64,000 bases of DNA from contig NZ_QVMJ01000009.1 in the NCBI RefSeq assembly GCF_010500955.1, positions 1-64,000 of the forward strand. The letters run 5' to 3'. Under the pieces are notes generated by a model. That model was not told where the DNA came from. It worked only from the letters and a program-made list of their open reading frames with translations, and made no database searches. This stretch comes from Bacteroides sp. 519 (GTDB taxonomy: Bacteria; Bacteroidota; Bacteroidia; Bacteroidales; Bacteroidaceae). Of this stretch, positions 43,728 to 52,628 are shown one piece after another (positions within the stretch are counted from its first letter, which is position 1; each line of letters starts with the position of its first letter). The position numbers and the translations under genes were made by a program.

Positions 43728-46451
43728 TTAATGTTTTTGATTATTTTCTAAATCCAAATCAATCTCCGGAAGATACTGCAACAGGAACTGATACATATCC
43801 GGATCATACTTTTTTAACTTCCAACGTGTATTTATTGCATTATGCACACCATTTGCTGTTTCCACATACCTGTTGCAATTGAAGAATGATTGTACCGTTT
43901 CAGCAAAATATTCCTCTTTGTTGGTTATGCAGTATGTATCTTTCCATAAATCTTTGGCTATTGCATTTTGTCGCAGGTTTTCCAGTTTATCATTAAAATC
44001 GGATTCTATTCCGCAAATACCAACCAGATGGAAGATATGCGCAAACTCATGTACGAGTATGCTTTCACCCAGATAGCGATCGGTAAGTAATCCGAGTACA
44101 TTCTCTTCGCCACAGCTCGCACTGAATTCATGTTCAGGTGCTCCGCCGAATCCGCGGGCGCGACGATTCCAGTAGGCTATATTCTCAGGTGTGTCACAGA
44201 TGTGTGCATATTCGGGAATATCGCAAACTTCTTCCTTTTCGCCGATAATCATTACTTTACAGCCTTTCTCTACCATGTATTTTTTAATATCCGGGCGTTT
44301 AGATAACATCTGGTTTATTACCCTGCATGCTCTCATCAATGCTTCGTCTCTTACTTTCTCTGAAGATACGATGGGAATTCCATCAGCATCGAGATACTTT
44401 TTATAAAATGGATATAATCCCAGTGCAGAAGGTACATTGCCTGGTTTCCGGTCATAATCGAGCGCTTCTTCCAGACGTATTGCAAACCCTCCCCCCGAAG
44501 CCAGCCTTATATCAAGCAGGGTTTCTGTTGTTACTTCCTTTGTATAAGTTTGATAATCGGAGGCTTGTTTATCAGCATTCATGCCATCGCAAAATATGGT
44601 TGCTTTGTATAACTTCCCTTTAGGCAGGAAAGAGAAATCAACAGTAAGCATCAGCGAGTTCCAGTTGGTTAATCCGCCTATATACCACGAGTTTTCTTTG
44701 CGGCGGACGGTGATTATATATTCGCCCATCTTTCCATCGAGGATGCAGGTTTCCTCTACCTCAACCGGGATGGAGGACAGGAAACGTGTATAGGCATCTT
44801 CTTTTTGATACAAGGTTGGTGCATCGCACAGCATGGTTAGCGGAGAGTCGTACACAATGTACATAGCCAGCTGGTGACAGCGTGTTCCCTGACTCATTGG
44901 ATTGTTATAGATGGGCTTGAAATCACGTTTTGTTGCATTCCTCATGGCTCCGGGGGTAAAATCCATTGGGCCAGCCATCATGCGGATAAACGGAACGGTT
45001 ACATCGTATTGCGGCATATCCTTTTCAATGGTACTCCATTTGGCTTCTTCCATTCCAAATACGCCTTCAAAGTTTACAATGTGAGGGTATGTACGGTTTA
45101 GCCCGGTAGGTTTATATATACCATGAAGGTTCAATAGCAGTTTATGGCGGGCTGTTCCTTCGGCGATGCGGTAAACCATTTCTACTGCTTTCTGGTCATC
45201 ACGGTCGAGGAAGTCTACTTTGAATCCGGCTATACCGAGACTGGAATAATATGCACATGCTTTTTCCAATTGATCGTCGAGCACATTGAAAACAGTCCAT
45301 AAAATGAGTTTTACCCCTTTGCTGTTGGCATATTCAACTAATGCAGGCAGGTCTATTTCGGGAACAACAGTCATCATATCACCGCTTTTCGGTTCATACC
45401 ATCCTTCGTCAAGAATAACATATTGCAATCCATAACGTGATGCAAAGTCAATATGATACTTGTATGTTTCTGTGTTAATGCCCGATTTGAAAGGGATATC
45501 AAAGTTACCCCAGTCGTTCCACCAGTCCCATGCAGCTTTGCCGGGTTCAATCCACGAGCAATCTCCAATACGGTTTGGGGAGGCAAGCGTGTAAACCAGA
45601 TTGTTAACCGGCATATCAATATCTCTTTCAGTAATGGCCAGTATTCGCCAGGGGTATTGCCGTGTTCCTTCTGTCCGGGCAATAATATCCTGACGTTCGG
45701 TTATATATTCCTGTTTGCGCCAGGGATAGTAATCTGTTCTGGCAGGCAGAGGGGCAAATACTCCTTTCAGGTTTGTACCGTCAGCCTGCAGAAACATACC
45801 CGGATAGGCTTCAAGATCAGACTCAAGGATAGTCATTTTCAGTTGGTTGCCCAAATCTATTGTAGCAGGCAGAAAGGCGATCTGCTTAGACGATTGCGAA
45901 ATAGGTTTGGCTTCGTATATATTCTGGAAAGCCATAGAGAAAGGTTCTTTTTCGTTGGTGGAGTGGGAGAGGTAAGCGGTATAATCATTGTTAAAGTTGA
46001 ATCCAGCTATCTCATTTTTAATGCTTATATCTTGTTTGTGTGTAGTGTAGAATCTGTAGGCTATTCCTTCGTTGTAAATACGAAAGATGATGCCAAAGCC
46101 ATCTTTGAACTTCAGGTTCAGTTCATTGCCCGAGGCAATGAACTGATTGAAGCGGTAAAAAGGTGACCGAATGTTATCCTCCGTCTTTTTTACCTTCTTG
46201 CTTGTTACTTGTGGCTGTTGTCCATGAACTGTACCATCTTCAAGAACAATACCTATGTCAGAATAAGAGAGAATTATATTGTTTTGGTGTGTGACCTGAT
46301 AGGATAGCTGATTATCCGTATTGATTTCGATTTTCAGTTTCCCGTTGGGTGAGGTAAGTACATGTTCATTTCCGGTTGCCGTTAAGGGAGTGCTACCAAT
46401 AAACAATAGTAGGAGAACTACGATTGAACTTAAATTTCTATTGTTTTTCAT
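43728..46451 (-). CDS. GH97 glycosidase fused to a lethal-factor-like zincin peptidase
   Basis: 907 residues. Signal peptide (to about 26), N-terminal GH97 beta domain, TIM barrel with QYVILDEGWYEP (about 343) and the Asp of FKVDF (D413, close to nucleophile D415 of the retaining alpha-galactosidase BtGal97b), then a C-terminal beta domain ending near 664. Residues 665-907 are extra: YPFYKKYLDADGIPIVSSEK, then HEFAH (H801, E802, H805) and EEYFAETVQSFF (E847), the gluzincin zinc site. The E-Y-F-A-E spacing mirrors EFFAEAF of anthrax lethal factor. So a predicted alpha-galactosidase and a predicted metalloprotease share one chain. The peptidase activity is inferred. Confidence 0.88.
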   Translation of the reverse strand: MKNNRNLSSIVVLLLLFIGSTPLTATGNEHVLTSPNGKLKIEINTDNQLSYQVTHQNNIILSYSDIGIVLEDGTVHGQQPQVTSKKVKKTEDNIRSPFYRFNQFIASGNELNLKFKDGFGIIFRIYNEGIAYRFYTTHKQDISIKNEIAGFNFNNDYTAYLSHSTNEKEPFSMAFQNIYEAKPISQSSKQIAFLPATIDLGNQLKMTILESDLEAYPGMFLQADGTNLKGVFAPLPARTDYYPWRKQEYITERQDIIARTEGTRQYPWRILAITERDIDMPVNNLVYTLASPNRIGDCSWIEPGKAAWDWWNDWGNFDIPFKSGINTETYKYHIDFASRYGLQYVILDEGWYEPKSGDMMTVVPEIDLPALVEYANSKGVKLILWTVFNVLDDQLEKACAYYSSLGIAGFKVDFLDRDDQKAVEMVYRIAEGTARHKLLLNLHGIYKPTGLNRTYPHIVNFEGVFGMEEAKWSTIEKDMPQYDVTVPFIRMMAGPMDFTPGAMRNATKRDFKPIYNNPMSQGTRCHQLAMYIVYDSPLTMLCDAPTLYQKEDAYTRFLSSIPVEVEETCILDGKMGEYIITVRRKENSWYIGGLTNWNSLMLTVDFSFLPKGKLYKATIFCDGMNADKQASDYQTYTKEVTTETLLDIRLASGGGFAIRLEEALDYDRKPGNVPSALGLYPFYKKYLDADGIPIVSSEKVRDEALMRACRVINQMLSKRPDIKKYMVEKGCKVMIIGEKEEVCDIPEYAHICDTPENIAYWNRRARGFGGAPEHEFSASCGEENVLGLLTDRYLGESILVHEFAHIFHLVGICGIESDFNDKLENLRQNAIAKDLWKDTYCITNKEEYFAETVQSFFNCNRYVETANGVHNAINTRWKLKKYDPDMYQFLLQYLPEIDLDLENNQKH

Positions 46452-46556
46452 ATTTCGTTAACTCTATTGTTAGAGTTGCAAAGGAATAGAAAAACATAGA
46501 AAAAGGATAGTGAAATAGTATAATGTTATGCAACAATAGTCCTAAAACTGCTCTGT

Positions 46557-47561
46557 TTAGTCAATATCCTTTCTTCGAAATCTATCTAATCTTGTTTTAT
46601 AATTCTGTAGATACATTCTTTTTTGTTTGTCACCTAAAAAAGATGATTCTACAAGATATTCTACTTGGGGTTGTTCCATTGAATATTTCCTAATAATATT
46701 GTCAATACGGTTTTCAGGTATTCCTATCAGTTTGCCAAAGTTTATAAAGTCGGCCTCGCATGGATGTCCGGTACGGATATATGTATCCGACTTCTCCATG
46801 TTTTCGGATAATCCTTTTTCCAATGCAAAATCTGTATCATCTGTATGAATGGAAGTATCCATTAAATCATAAGCAGGTGTGAGCATATAATCTCCATCGG
46901 CTGTTGCTTGCAATGAAAAGTTTTTTAGATGTGCGTCTCCATTAGAAAAAAGATAATTGAACAATATCAAGTTATAAAAGTATTCTATTTCAACTTGCCA
47001 GTTAGAGACAATCTCCTTAATTTTTATAGCTATATCTTCATACGAACCAGAATATTTAAAATCCTTTCCATCTGTGATTGCTGTTTTACATATTAGCGAT
47101 GCGAAATCTTCTTGTGCAGTTTTAGAATTGTCAGGTAAAACGTCAAATCTTTTGGTAATATAAGCTGGCCGACCATCAGAGAAAAAAATAATTCCATTCT
47201 CGGCTGTTTGAATGCCATAAACTTGTTTGGCTATTTGCATAGTTAGATGTTCGTTGGCTGGTATGTGATGCCGGAAACGCAAACGATAGGCTGGTGCAGG
47301 TTTAATAATATATTGTCCTTGCTCTCCTTTGCGTGTTAGTCGAAGCATTTTTCCATCAATCACAGCCGATAGTTTTTCCTGAACTCCCGAAACAGATATT
47401 TTTCCTTCAATCATATCATTTTGATCTTCTTCATCATCATCAAGGCTGAATGATAGTATATGAGATACTTCTTTTCCTTCAAAAAGAACTTTAATTGCTG
47501 CCGGACAATATGTGTTATGTCCTTTTTTCAATGTAGATGGGCATACAGTTATATCTTTCAT
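46557..47561 (-). CDS. hipT: HipT-like serine/threonine kinase toxin (HipA C-terminal domain)
   Basis: 334 residues. HipA-type kinase: gly-rich loop ISVSGVQEKLSA (S56-V-S58, close to the SxS autophosphorylation motif of HipT), catalytic SNGDAHLKNF (D209, N214) and AYDLMDTS (D232). It lacks the N-terminal domain of full HipA, which is encoded by the preceding gene, as in HipBST systems. Kinases of this type phosphorylate aminoacyl-tRNA synthetases. It overlaps the HipS-like gene by one base. No HipB regulator is adjacent. Confidence 0.87.
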   Translation of the reverse strand: MKDITVCPSTLKKGHNTYCPAAIKVLFEGKEVSHILSFSLDDDEEDQNDMIEGKISVSGVQEKLSAVIDGKMLRLTRKGEQGQYIIKPAPAYRLRFRHHIPANEHLTMQIAKQVYGIQTAENGIIFFSDGRPAYITKRFDVLPDNSKTAQEDFASLICKTAITDGKDFKYSGSYEDIAIKIKEIVSNWQVEIEYFYNLILFNYLFSNGDAHLKNFSLQATADGDYMLTPAYDLMDTSIHTDDTDFALEKGLSENMEKSDTYIRTGHPCEADFINFGKLIGIPENRIDNIIRKYSMEQPQVEYLVESSFLGDKQKRMYLQNYKTRLDRFRRKDID

Positions 47562-47884
47562 TATTTTATTCTTTTGATATTAACATTTCCAATAGTGTCT
47601 TCATCGGCTGTTGCCAGAAGCAATCCAAAATCATCATTGTCGTCAATCTTAAATAACCGGCAATATCTTTGTTTGTTTACTCCTTCGGAAAGCATGTTGA
47701 AAAAGAATGGAAATAAATAATCAGAATGATATTCTTGTTGAGATAATGGTAAGTTCACAGAAACAACTTTACTGCTTTTAGTATTGAAATAGTGATCGGT
47801 GTATCTAAAGATATATTTTCGATCATCTGTTTCGGTTAATATTCCTGCTAGTGTTTTGTTAATGTATACTTCTGCTTGTCTCAT
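47561..47884 (-). CDS. hipS: HipS-like protein (HipA N-terminal subdomain)
   Basis: 107 residues. Matches the Couple_hipA/N1 region of HipA: VYINKTLAGILTETDDRKYIFRYTD, SVNLPLSQQEYHSDYLFPFFFNMLSEGVNKQ. In E. coli O127 this piece, HipS, is the antitoxin of the tripartite HipBST system. Directly upstream of the HipT-like kinase. The 148-bp gap upstream is too short for a HipB gene. Confidence 0.82.
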   Translation of the reverse strand: MRQAEVYINKTLAGILTETDDRKYIFRYTDHYFNTKSSKVVSVNLPLSQQEYHSDYLFPFFFNMLSEGVNKQRYCRLFKIDDNDDFGLLLATADEDTIGNVNIKRIK

Positions 47885-47931
47885 TAATTGGTATTTTAGT
47901 TGTCAGCTTCAATACTGAATATTCAATTTAA

Positions 47932-47939
47932 CAAAGATA
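47932..47939 (-). promoter_or_regulatory. Bacteroides-type -7 box for hipST
   Basis: TATCTTTG on the minus strand, 48 bp before the hipS start. Confidence 0.5.
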
Positions 47940-47995
47940 GAAATAAAAAGCAATAAACTAAAAACACAAGCAAGTAGTTGTTTCCGAAAAAATTG

Positions 47996-48003
47996 TATCT
48001 TTG
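47996..48003 (+). promoter_or_regulatory. Bacteroides-type -7 box for the second AAA-nuclease gene
   Basis: TATCTTTG, then CC, 30 bp before the start codon at 48033. Confidence 0.55.
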
Positions 48004-48032
48004 CCTATATACTCGAAAAAATTGTTGTTATT

Positions 48033-49802
48033 ATGATATCGCAGCATGTAAAAAGCATTCCCTATGGAATAAGCGATTACGAACGCATTTCTCTCCGTAA
48101 TTATTATTATGTAGACAAAACCCACTTTATTCCCCAGATAGAGCGATCGGTTTCTTATTTTTTCCTTATCCGTCCACGGCGGTTTGGAAAGAGTCTGCTG
48201 CTTAACATGCTCGATGCTTATTACGATATCAATAATGAAAGCGAAGACCGCTTTAAAGCCCTCTTTGGCGAGCGATGGATTTTCCAGAACCCTACCGACC
48301 TGCGGGCCAAGTTTCTGATTCTACGTTTCAACTTTTCGGGTGTAGACACACAGCCAGAGAATATGCAACGTACATTCGAGAGTCATTGCGCTTTTCAATT
48401 CAAGGAGTTTGCCGATCGTTACGAACGTTTCTTTGGTAATGAGTTTCGTAAAACACTAACTGAACTACCTACTGCTACCGACAAGTTGCAGTATGTAAAC
48501 ACCGAGTCTACCCGCTTGGGCTTGCGCATTTACCTCATCATTGACGAGTACGACAACTTTACCAACTCCATATTAGCCAACATTGGTACCAAAGCCTACA
48601 AAGACGCTACACATGGCGAAGGTTTTTACCGCTACTTTTTCAATGTACTCAAGCTCATTACTACTGGCAATGGCATGGCGTTGGAACGTATGTTTATCAC
48701 TGGGGTAAGCCCTGTTACCTTGGACGATGTTACGTCTGGCTTTAACATCGGCACCAACTACACAACTGCCACTTGGTTTAATGGTTTGGTAGGATTCTCA
48801 GAACAGGAATTACGCACGATGCTCGAATATTATTATGGGCAAGGCGTGTTAACAATGACAGTAGACGAAATTGTAAAAGATATGAAACCTTGGTATGATA
48901 ATTATTGCTTTGCTCTTCGCAGTCATGGCCAAGAATCAATGTACAACTCGGACATGGTACTTTATTATCTCAATTGGTTGATTGAGTCAGGCTTTCCTCC
49001 CGATGAAATGGTTGACAAGAATATCCGTACTGACTACAATAAGTTACACTATCTGATAAGAACTGACTACGAACTGGATGCTGGTTCAAACCTTTCCGTT
49101 ATTCGCGAGATTATAGAAAAGGGCTATACCACAGGTGTGCTTAGTGATGGCTTTTCGGTAGATGAGATGCTGAAACCCGACAATTTCAAATCGCTGCTCT
49201 ATTACTTTGGATTGGTTACAATAGTAGGAACCGAATTTGGAGATATCCAACTTGGTATTCCTAATCACACAGTACGCGAGCAGATGTATACATATCTGGT
49301 GAAAGGCCTTGTTGATGCCAATGCGTTCAGTCTTGACTTTTACGAACTTAACCGATTAATGAGAAATATGGCTTACCGTGGCGATTGGAAATCTGTATTT
49401 ACTTACATCGGCACTGAGTTGAAGAAGCAAAGTCGCTTGCGTCAGTTTATGGATGGCGAAGCGCATGTAAAGACTTTCATACTGGCATATCTGGGCTTGA
49501 CAAATTACTATCAGCTAATGCCCGAATATGAAATGGGTAAAGGCTATGCCGACTTTTACTTCCGTCCCAATCCCCGGCTTGTGGATATAGAATATGCCTA
49601 TTTGCTGGAGGTGAAATATATAAAGCGTGCCGATGTTGCTATGACACGCTCTATGGAAGTGGAGGCTGGCGAACAGTTGTTGAAATATGCCTCGGACGAG
49701 ATTGTAACTTCTACTATTGGTAACGCCAAGCTTAAATTAATAACTGTAGTGTTTTGCGGATGGGAAATCGTGTCAATGGTGGAAGAGGAATCTATAACTT
49801 AA
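48033..49802 (+). CDS. AAA-ATPase-like / PD-(D/E)XK nuclease-like protein, copy 2
   Basis: 589 residues, same family as the gene at 9908: GISDYERISLRNYYYVDKT, Walker A-type PRRFGKSLLLNML (about 48-60), Walker B-type IYLIIDEYDNF (about 165), then the C-terminal nuclease core GYADFYFR and YLLEVKYIK (about 510-535). Longer and clearly diverged from copy 1. It is on the opposite strand to the PUL, back-to-back with hipST and overlapping the 3' end of the zincin gene at 49792 by 11 bp. Foreign to the locus. Confidence 0.85.
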   Translation: MISQHVKSIPYGISDYERISLRNYYYVDKTHFIPQIERSVSYFFLIRPRRFGKSLLLNMLDAYYDINNESEDRFKALFGERWIFQNPTDLRAKFLILRFNFSGVDTQPENMQRTFESHCAFQFKEFADRYERFFGNEFRKTLTELPTATDKLQYVNTESTRLGLRIYLIIDEYDNFTNSILANIGTKAYKDATHGEGFYRYFFNVLKLITTGNGMALERMFITGVSPVTLDDVTSGFNIGTNYTTATWFNGLVGFSEQELRTMLEYYYGQGVLTMTVDEIVKDMKPWYDNYCFALRSHGQESMYNSDMVLYYLNWLIESGFPPDEMVDKNIRTDYNKLHYLIRTDYELDAGSNLSVIREIIEKGYTTGVLSDGFSVDEMLKPDNFKSLLYYFGLVTIVGTEFGDIQLGIPNHTVREQMYTYLVKGLVDANAFSLDFYELNRLMRNMAYRGDWKSVFTYIGTELKKQSRLRQFMDGEAHVKTFILAYLGLTNYYQLMPEYEMGKGYADFYFRPNPRLVDIEYAYLLEVKYIKRADVAMTRSMEVEAGEQLLKYASDEIVTSTIGNAKLKLITVVFCGWEIVSMVEEESIT

Positions 49803-51102
49803 TCCTATACGGCCATTGAGCATCTTTCTCGTCGTGCCCGGGATTCATCCAGTGTTCCGTAGGTGCTCCCATTACTACCAGCCATAGGTGTGATAATTTA
49901 GAATCTTTGGGTGCTGTGAAACTGATACTGCCTTTCTTATCGCTGCTTGCAGCACCGTAAATAGATTCTCCATCTTCGGTAACGGCAACAAAACCATAAC
50001 GCCAGCCTGCTTTATCAGCATTTATAATGTTATATCCTTTTGCATTTGTTTCTCCCTGAAATTCGACCTTAATGGTTTTTCCTTTTGGTGGAATGCTTAA
50101 CGGAATAGCATTGAATCCATAGTTTTCCGGACAGTTGGATGCTGCAACCCGGTACCATCCTTTGGGTGTTGTTTCTTCCAACTCACACGTATATTGATTG
50201 GCATACGGACGGGTTTCTTTCCAAACACGTTCAAAGTCGAAGTTTATCAGGTGCCGATATGCATCGAACATTTCATCACAAAACTGTTCCTGATTAACTC
50301 CGGTTAGTTCCTTGTAAGTCATTACCGGGTCTTCCCCGATTTTACCCTTGCGGTATAGCTCTGCAATAAAAGGGAGTCCATGTTTTGTGCCCCAATATTC
50401 CAGAATATAGGGAGAGTGGTAGATGTTTGTAAGATGCAAATATGCATGATGTGTTTTCTTTGTAAACGCTTCCCAGTGATACTTCTCATCGGTTATCCAT
50501 TCCGGGTTTACTTGCCAAAGCATCCATTGCGAAGTCATTTCAAAGAATCCGCAGCCGCCCCACGCATCGCCTTGTTGGTCGCAACCAATCTGTGCCTGAA
50601 AACTATGACCCAGTTCATGGGAAATACAGTTTAGTTTGTCGTCCTGTATGCGGTTGGGAGATACCCACAAGGCACCAATCTCATTGTCGTAATCACCGCC
50701 ATAGGCAGTACCGTCCAGTGAGTAACTGATCATTACCATCATACGATATTTATCACACTTCGATCCCGGTTTAGAGAATTGCAAGGTATCGCGGAAGTAT
50801 TGATAAAAATGTTCCAGTTTATTTTTCAGGTTGGTAAGGTTTACTTTCATATCGTGACCATCTAACTGGGGTGGGTTAGCGAGGTCTTTACCAAATCCTT
50901 TCTCCCAAAAGATAACGAAGTTTTCGGTATAGTCCATGCGGTGGTAACTCCATTGACTTTCGGGATCATTAAGATCCATTTTCTGAAGATCTTTAGGGAT
51001 GTAAATGGCTTTGCCTGATGGCATAGAAACGTTGTTTGAGCAACCTGTGAGTAGTACAAGGATGCTGCAAAAGATGTAGGATAAAAGAATGTTCTTTTTC
51101 AT
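49792..51102 (-). CDS. zincin-like lipoprotein (DUF6055-type), copy A
   Basis: 436 residues. Signal peptide with LTGC lipobox (Cys21). A metalloprotease-like core has HELGH (H152, E153, H156) and, 22 residues on, a conserved Glu in CGFFEMTSQW (E178) that could be the third zinc ligand. Around it are WVSPNRIQDDKLNCISHELGHS and the WGGCG segment. The C-terminal third is a beta-sandwich (NCPENYGFNAIPLSIPPKGKTIKVEF). It is paralogous to the middle of the protein at 52629 (HEIGH, FWEQGAQW). Function is not established; a secreted peptidase anchored to the cell is likely. Confidence 0.75.
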   Translation of the reverse strand: MKKNILLSYIFCSILVLLTGCSNNVSMPSGKAIYIPKDLQKMDLNDPESQWSYHRMDYTENFVIFWEKGFGKDLANPPQLDGHDMKVNLTNLKNKLEHFYQYFRDTLQFSKPGSKCDKYRMMVMISYSLDGTAYGGDYDNEIGALWVSPNRIQDDKLNCISHELGHSFQAQIGCDQQGDAWGGCGFFEMTSQWMLWQVNPEWITDEKYHWEAFTKKTHHAYLHLTNIYHSPYILEYWGTKHGLPFIAELYRKGKIGEDPVMTYKELTGVNQEQFCDEMFDAYRHLINFDFERVWKETRPYANQYTCELEETTPKGWYRVAASNCPENYGFNAIPLSIPPKGKTIKVEFQGETNAKGYNIINADKAGWRYGFVAVTEDGESIYGAASSDKKGSISFTAPKDSKLSHLWLVVMGAPTEHWMNPGHDEKDAQWPYRIKL

Positions 51103-51208
51103 GTTGTTTTAATTAGTTATTTATCAATTTTCGTCTGTTTTAAAGACTGTGTAAAAAGTGTGATCATTCATTTTTTCAAGTAACATAAGCCCGAAGGGCT
51201 TTAACTAT

Positions 51209-51348
51209 GCATAACCCCGGGTGAGCAAAGCGTAACCCGGGGTAGGCTAACCCCACTCAAAACAGCCCTGAAAGGGTTGAACTCTTTCGGAGCTCAGAAA
51301 ATCAAGGAGTTATACCCCGGGTTACGCTTTGCTCACCCGGGGTTATGC
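51209..51348. repeat. perfect 36-bp inverted repeat
   Basis: Arms 51209-51244 and 51313-51348 are fully complementary (core ACCCCGGGTGAGCAAAGCG). Arms are separated by 68 bp that hold a smaller stem (CCCTGAAAGGG). Confidence 0.95.
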
Positions 51349-51506
51349 ACATATTACCCCTGCCGGGGTAATTGCTTACAATTCGTAACTAAAGCAAAGA
51401 GCGATTGGGCTTTTACACATTCTTGAACTAACCTGCCACTTCGTGGCGAATGAGATCTTCCGAACATAACTAAGTTATACTCTGAGCTAAATCGAATGCA
51501 CTCAGT

Positions 51507-51542
51507 GATTTAACTCCTTTAACTCCTTCCATTCTTAAAGAA
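51507..51542. repeat. dispersed hairpin element, fragment
   Basis: TTTAACTCCTTTAACTCCTT followed by CCATTCTTAAAG, inverted relative to 52423-52534. Together they bracket the HTH gene. Confidence 0.65.
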
Positions 51543-51632
51543 TACTCTAAAGTTTTCCAAAAGGAAATCTAAAGTTTCTTGCCCAAAACCTTAGACTATT
51601 ATAGCTAAAAGTCCCTGCTTTTCTGCACTTGG

Positions 51633-52394
51633 TTATAACCATTTCTTATACCCGTGCTTTCTCCACCAACAGTAAAAACGCCTTTTGGCTTCACGTATGT
51701 TGGATATTGCATATATATCGCCCGTAACAATGATAAATCCAAGAAAATCATCGATAGAGTCGGGTGGTATACTATTATCAAGGTTTAAACGTTTAGCTGC
51801 GTATTTTAACCAGTTTTTATCAGTTAGCATTTTATCTCTTATTCTTAAATAAATCTCACACTCACTTTCTCCCCTTTGGGGGATTAAGGGGGAGAGTTTT
51901 ATATAATTATGTTTTATATAGTCTGTCTCTTTTTTAGTAGTTACTACCTTTTTTGTTTGGGTAGTTTTTTCTTTCTTTGGTATAACCTCATTTTCTTTAG
52001 TAGTTATAACTAAATCTGAGTTGGTAGACACTAAATCTGAGTTGGTAGTTACTACTAAATTTGAGTCGGTAGACACTAAATCTGAGTTGGTAGTTACTTC
52101 GTTAACTTCTTCATCTACAGCAGTAAACGAGTATGAGCTTTTGGTGTGATCGGCTTTTCCTGACTGGAAACAAATAAGCCCTGCATTGATTAATGATAAT
52201 CTTGCTTTTTGTAGAGTTGGTTCACTGATTGAAAGAATTTTGCACAAAGCTGCATTGGAGTAAGTAAAGCTTTTCGGCCATCTTTTGTTGTTGCAAATAG
52301 CCACTAGTTCATGATAGAGTGCTTGTGCGGTTACAGAAAATTTGTATTGTTTACGTGCACTTCGCATTTTGTGAATTAATGTGTATCCGTTCAT
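51633..52394 (-). CDS. winged-HTH protein with duplicated linker (replication-protein-like)
   Basis: 253 residues. The N-terminal about 80 residues look like a winged helix (FTYSNAALCKILSISEPTLQKARLSLINAGLICFQSG), of the kind found in Bacteroides plasmid, phage or DnaD-like replication proteins. Residues 101-132 are a near-duplicate of TTNSDLVSTDSNLVV (about 45 bp). The C-terminus (DSIDDFLGFIIVTGDIYAISNIREAKRRFYCWWRKHGYKK) has the shape of a second small domain. I do not know its function. It is bracketed by fragments of the dispersed element and interrupts the PUL. Confidence 0.6.
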   Translation of the reverse strand: MNGYTLIHKMRSARKQYKFSVTAQALYHELVAICNNKRWPKSFTYSNAALCKILSISEPTLQKARLSLINAGLICFQSGKADHTKSSYSFTAVDEEVNEVTTNSDLVSTDSNLVVTTNSDLVSTNSDLVITTKENEVIPKKEKTTQTKKVVTTKKETDYIKHNYIKLSPLIPQRGESECEIYLRIRDKMLTDKNWLKYAAKRLNLDNSIPPDSIDDFLGFIIVTGDIYAISNIREAKRRFYCWWRKHGYKKWL

Positions 52395-52422
52395 CGTTTT
52401 TTATTTGTTTAAATTATGCACT

Positions 52423-52534
52423 AACCTGCATTATTCATACTCAAGAATGGAAGGAGTTAAAGGGAGTTATCAGGAGCTTTGCTCCTTAGGAGTTATAGCT
52501 CTCCTTCCATTCTGCAATATGAATAATTCAGGTT
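52423..52534. repeat. dispersed hairpin element, complete copy B
   Basis: About 34-bp outer arms (52423-52456 and 52501-52534, about 28 of 33 pairing; left starts AACCTGCATTATTCATAC) enclose AGTTAAAGGGAGTTATC and the hairpin AGGAGCTTTGCTCCT. It lies upstream of the HTH gene. Copies or fragments are at 7588, 11529 and 51507. Confidence 0.9.
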
Positions 52535-52628
52535 AAAATTACAGGTAATGCAAAAAGTAAACAAATATTTAAACATGAATGTGAGCACTGTTTGCAAACA
52601 GTGCTCAGAAAGTTATTTTGCTCAAGAA

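Larger units (their letters stand above)
51103..51632. other. repeat-filled gap inside the PUL
   Basis: 530 bp without a gene. It holds the 36-bp perfect inverted repeat at 51209-51348 with smaller palindromes around it (GCCCGAAGGGC, TACCCCTGCCGGGGTAA) and a fragment of the dispersed element at 51507-51542. Confidence 0.8.
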
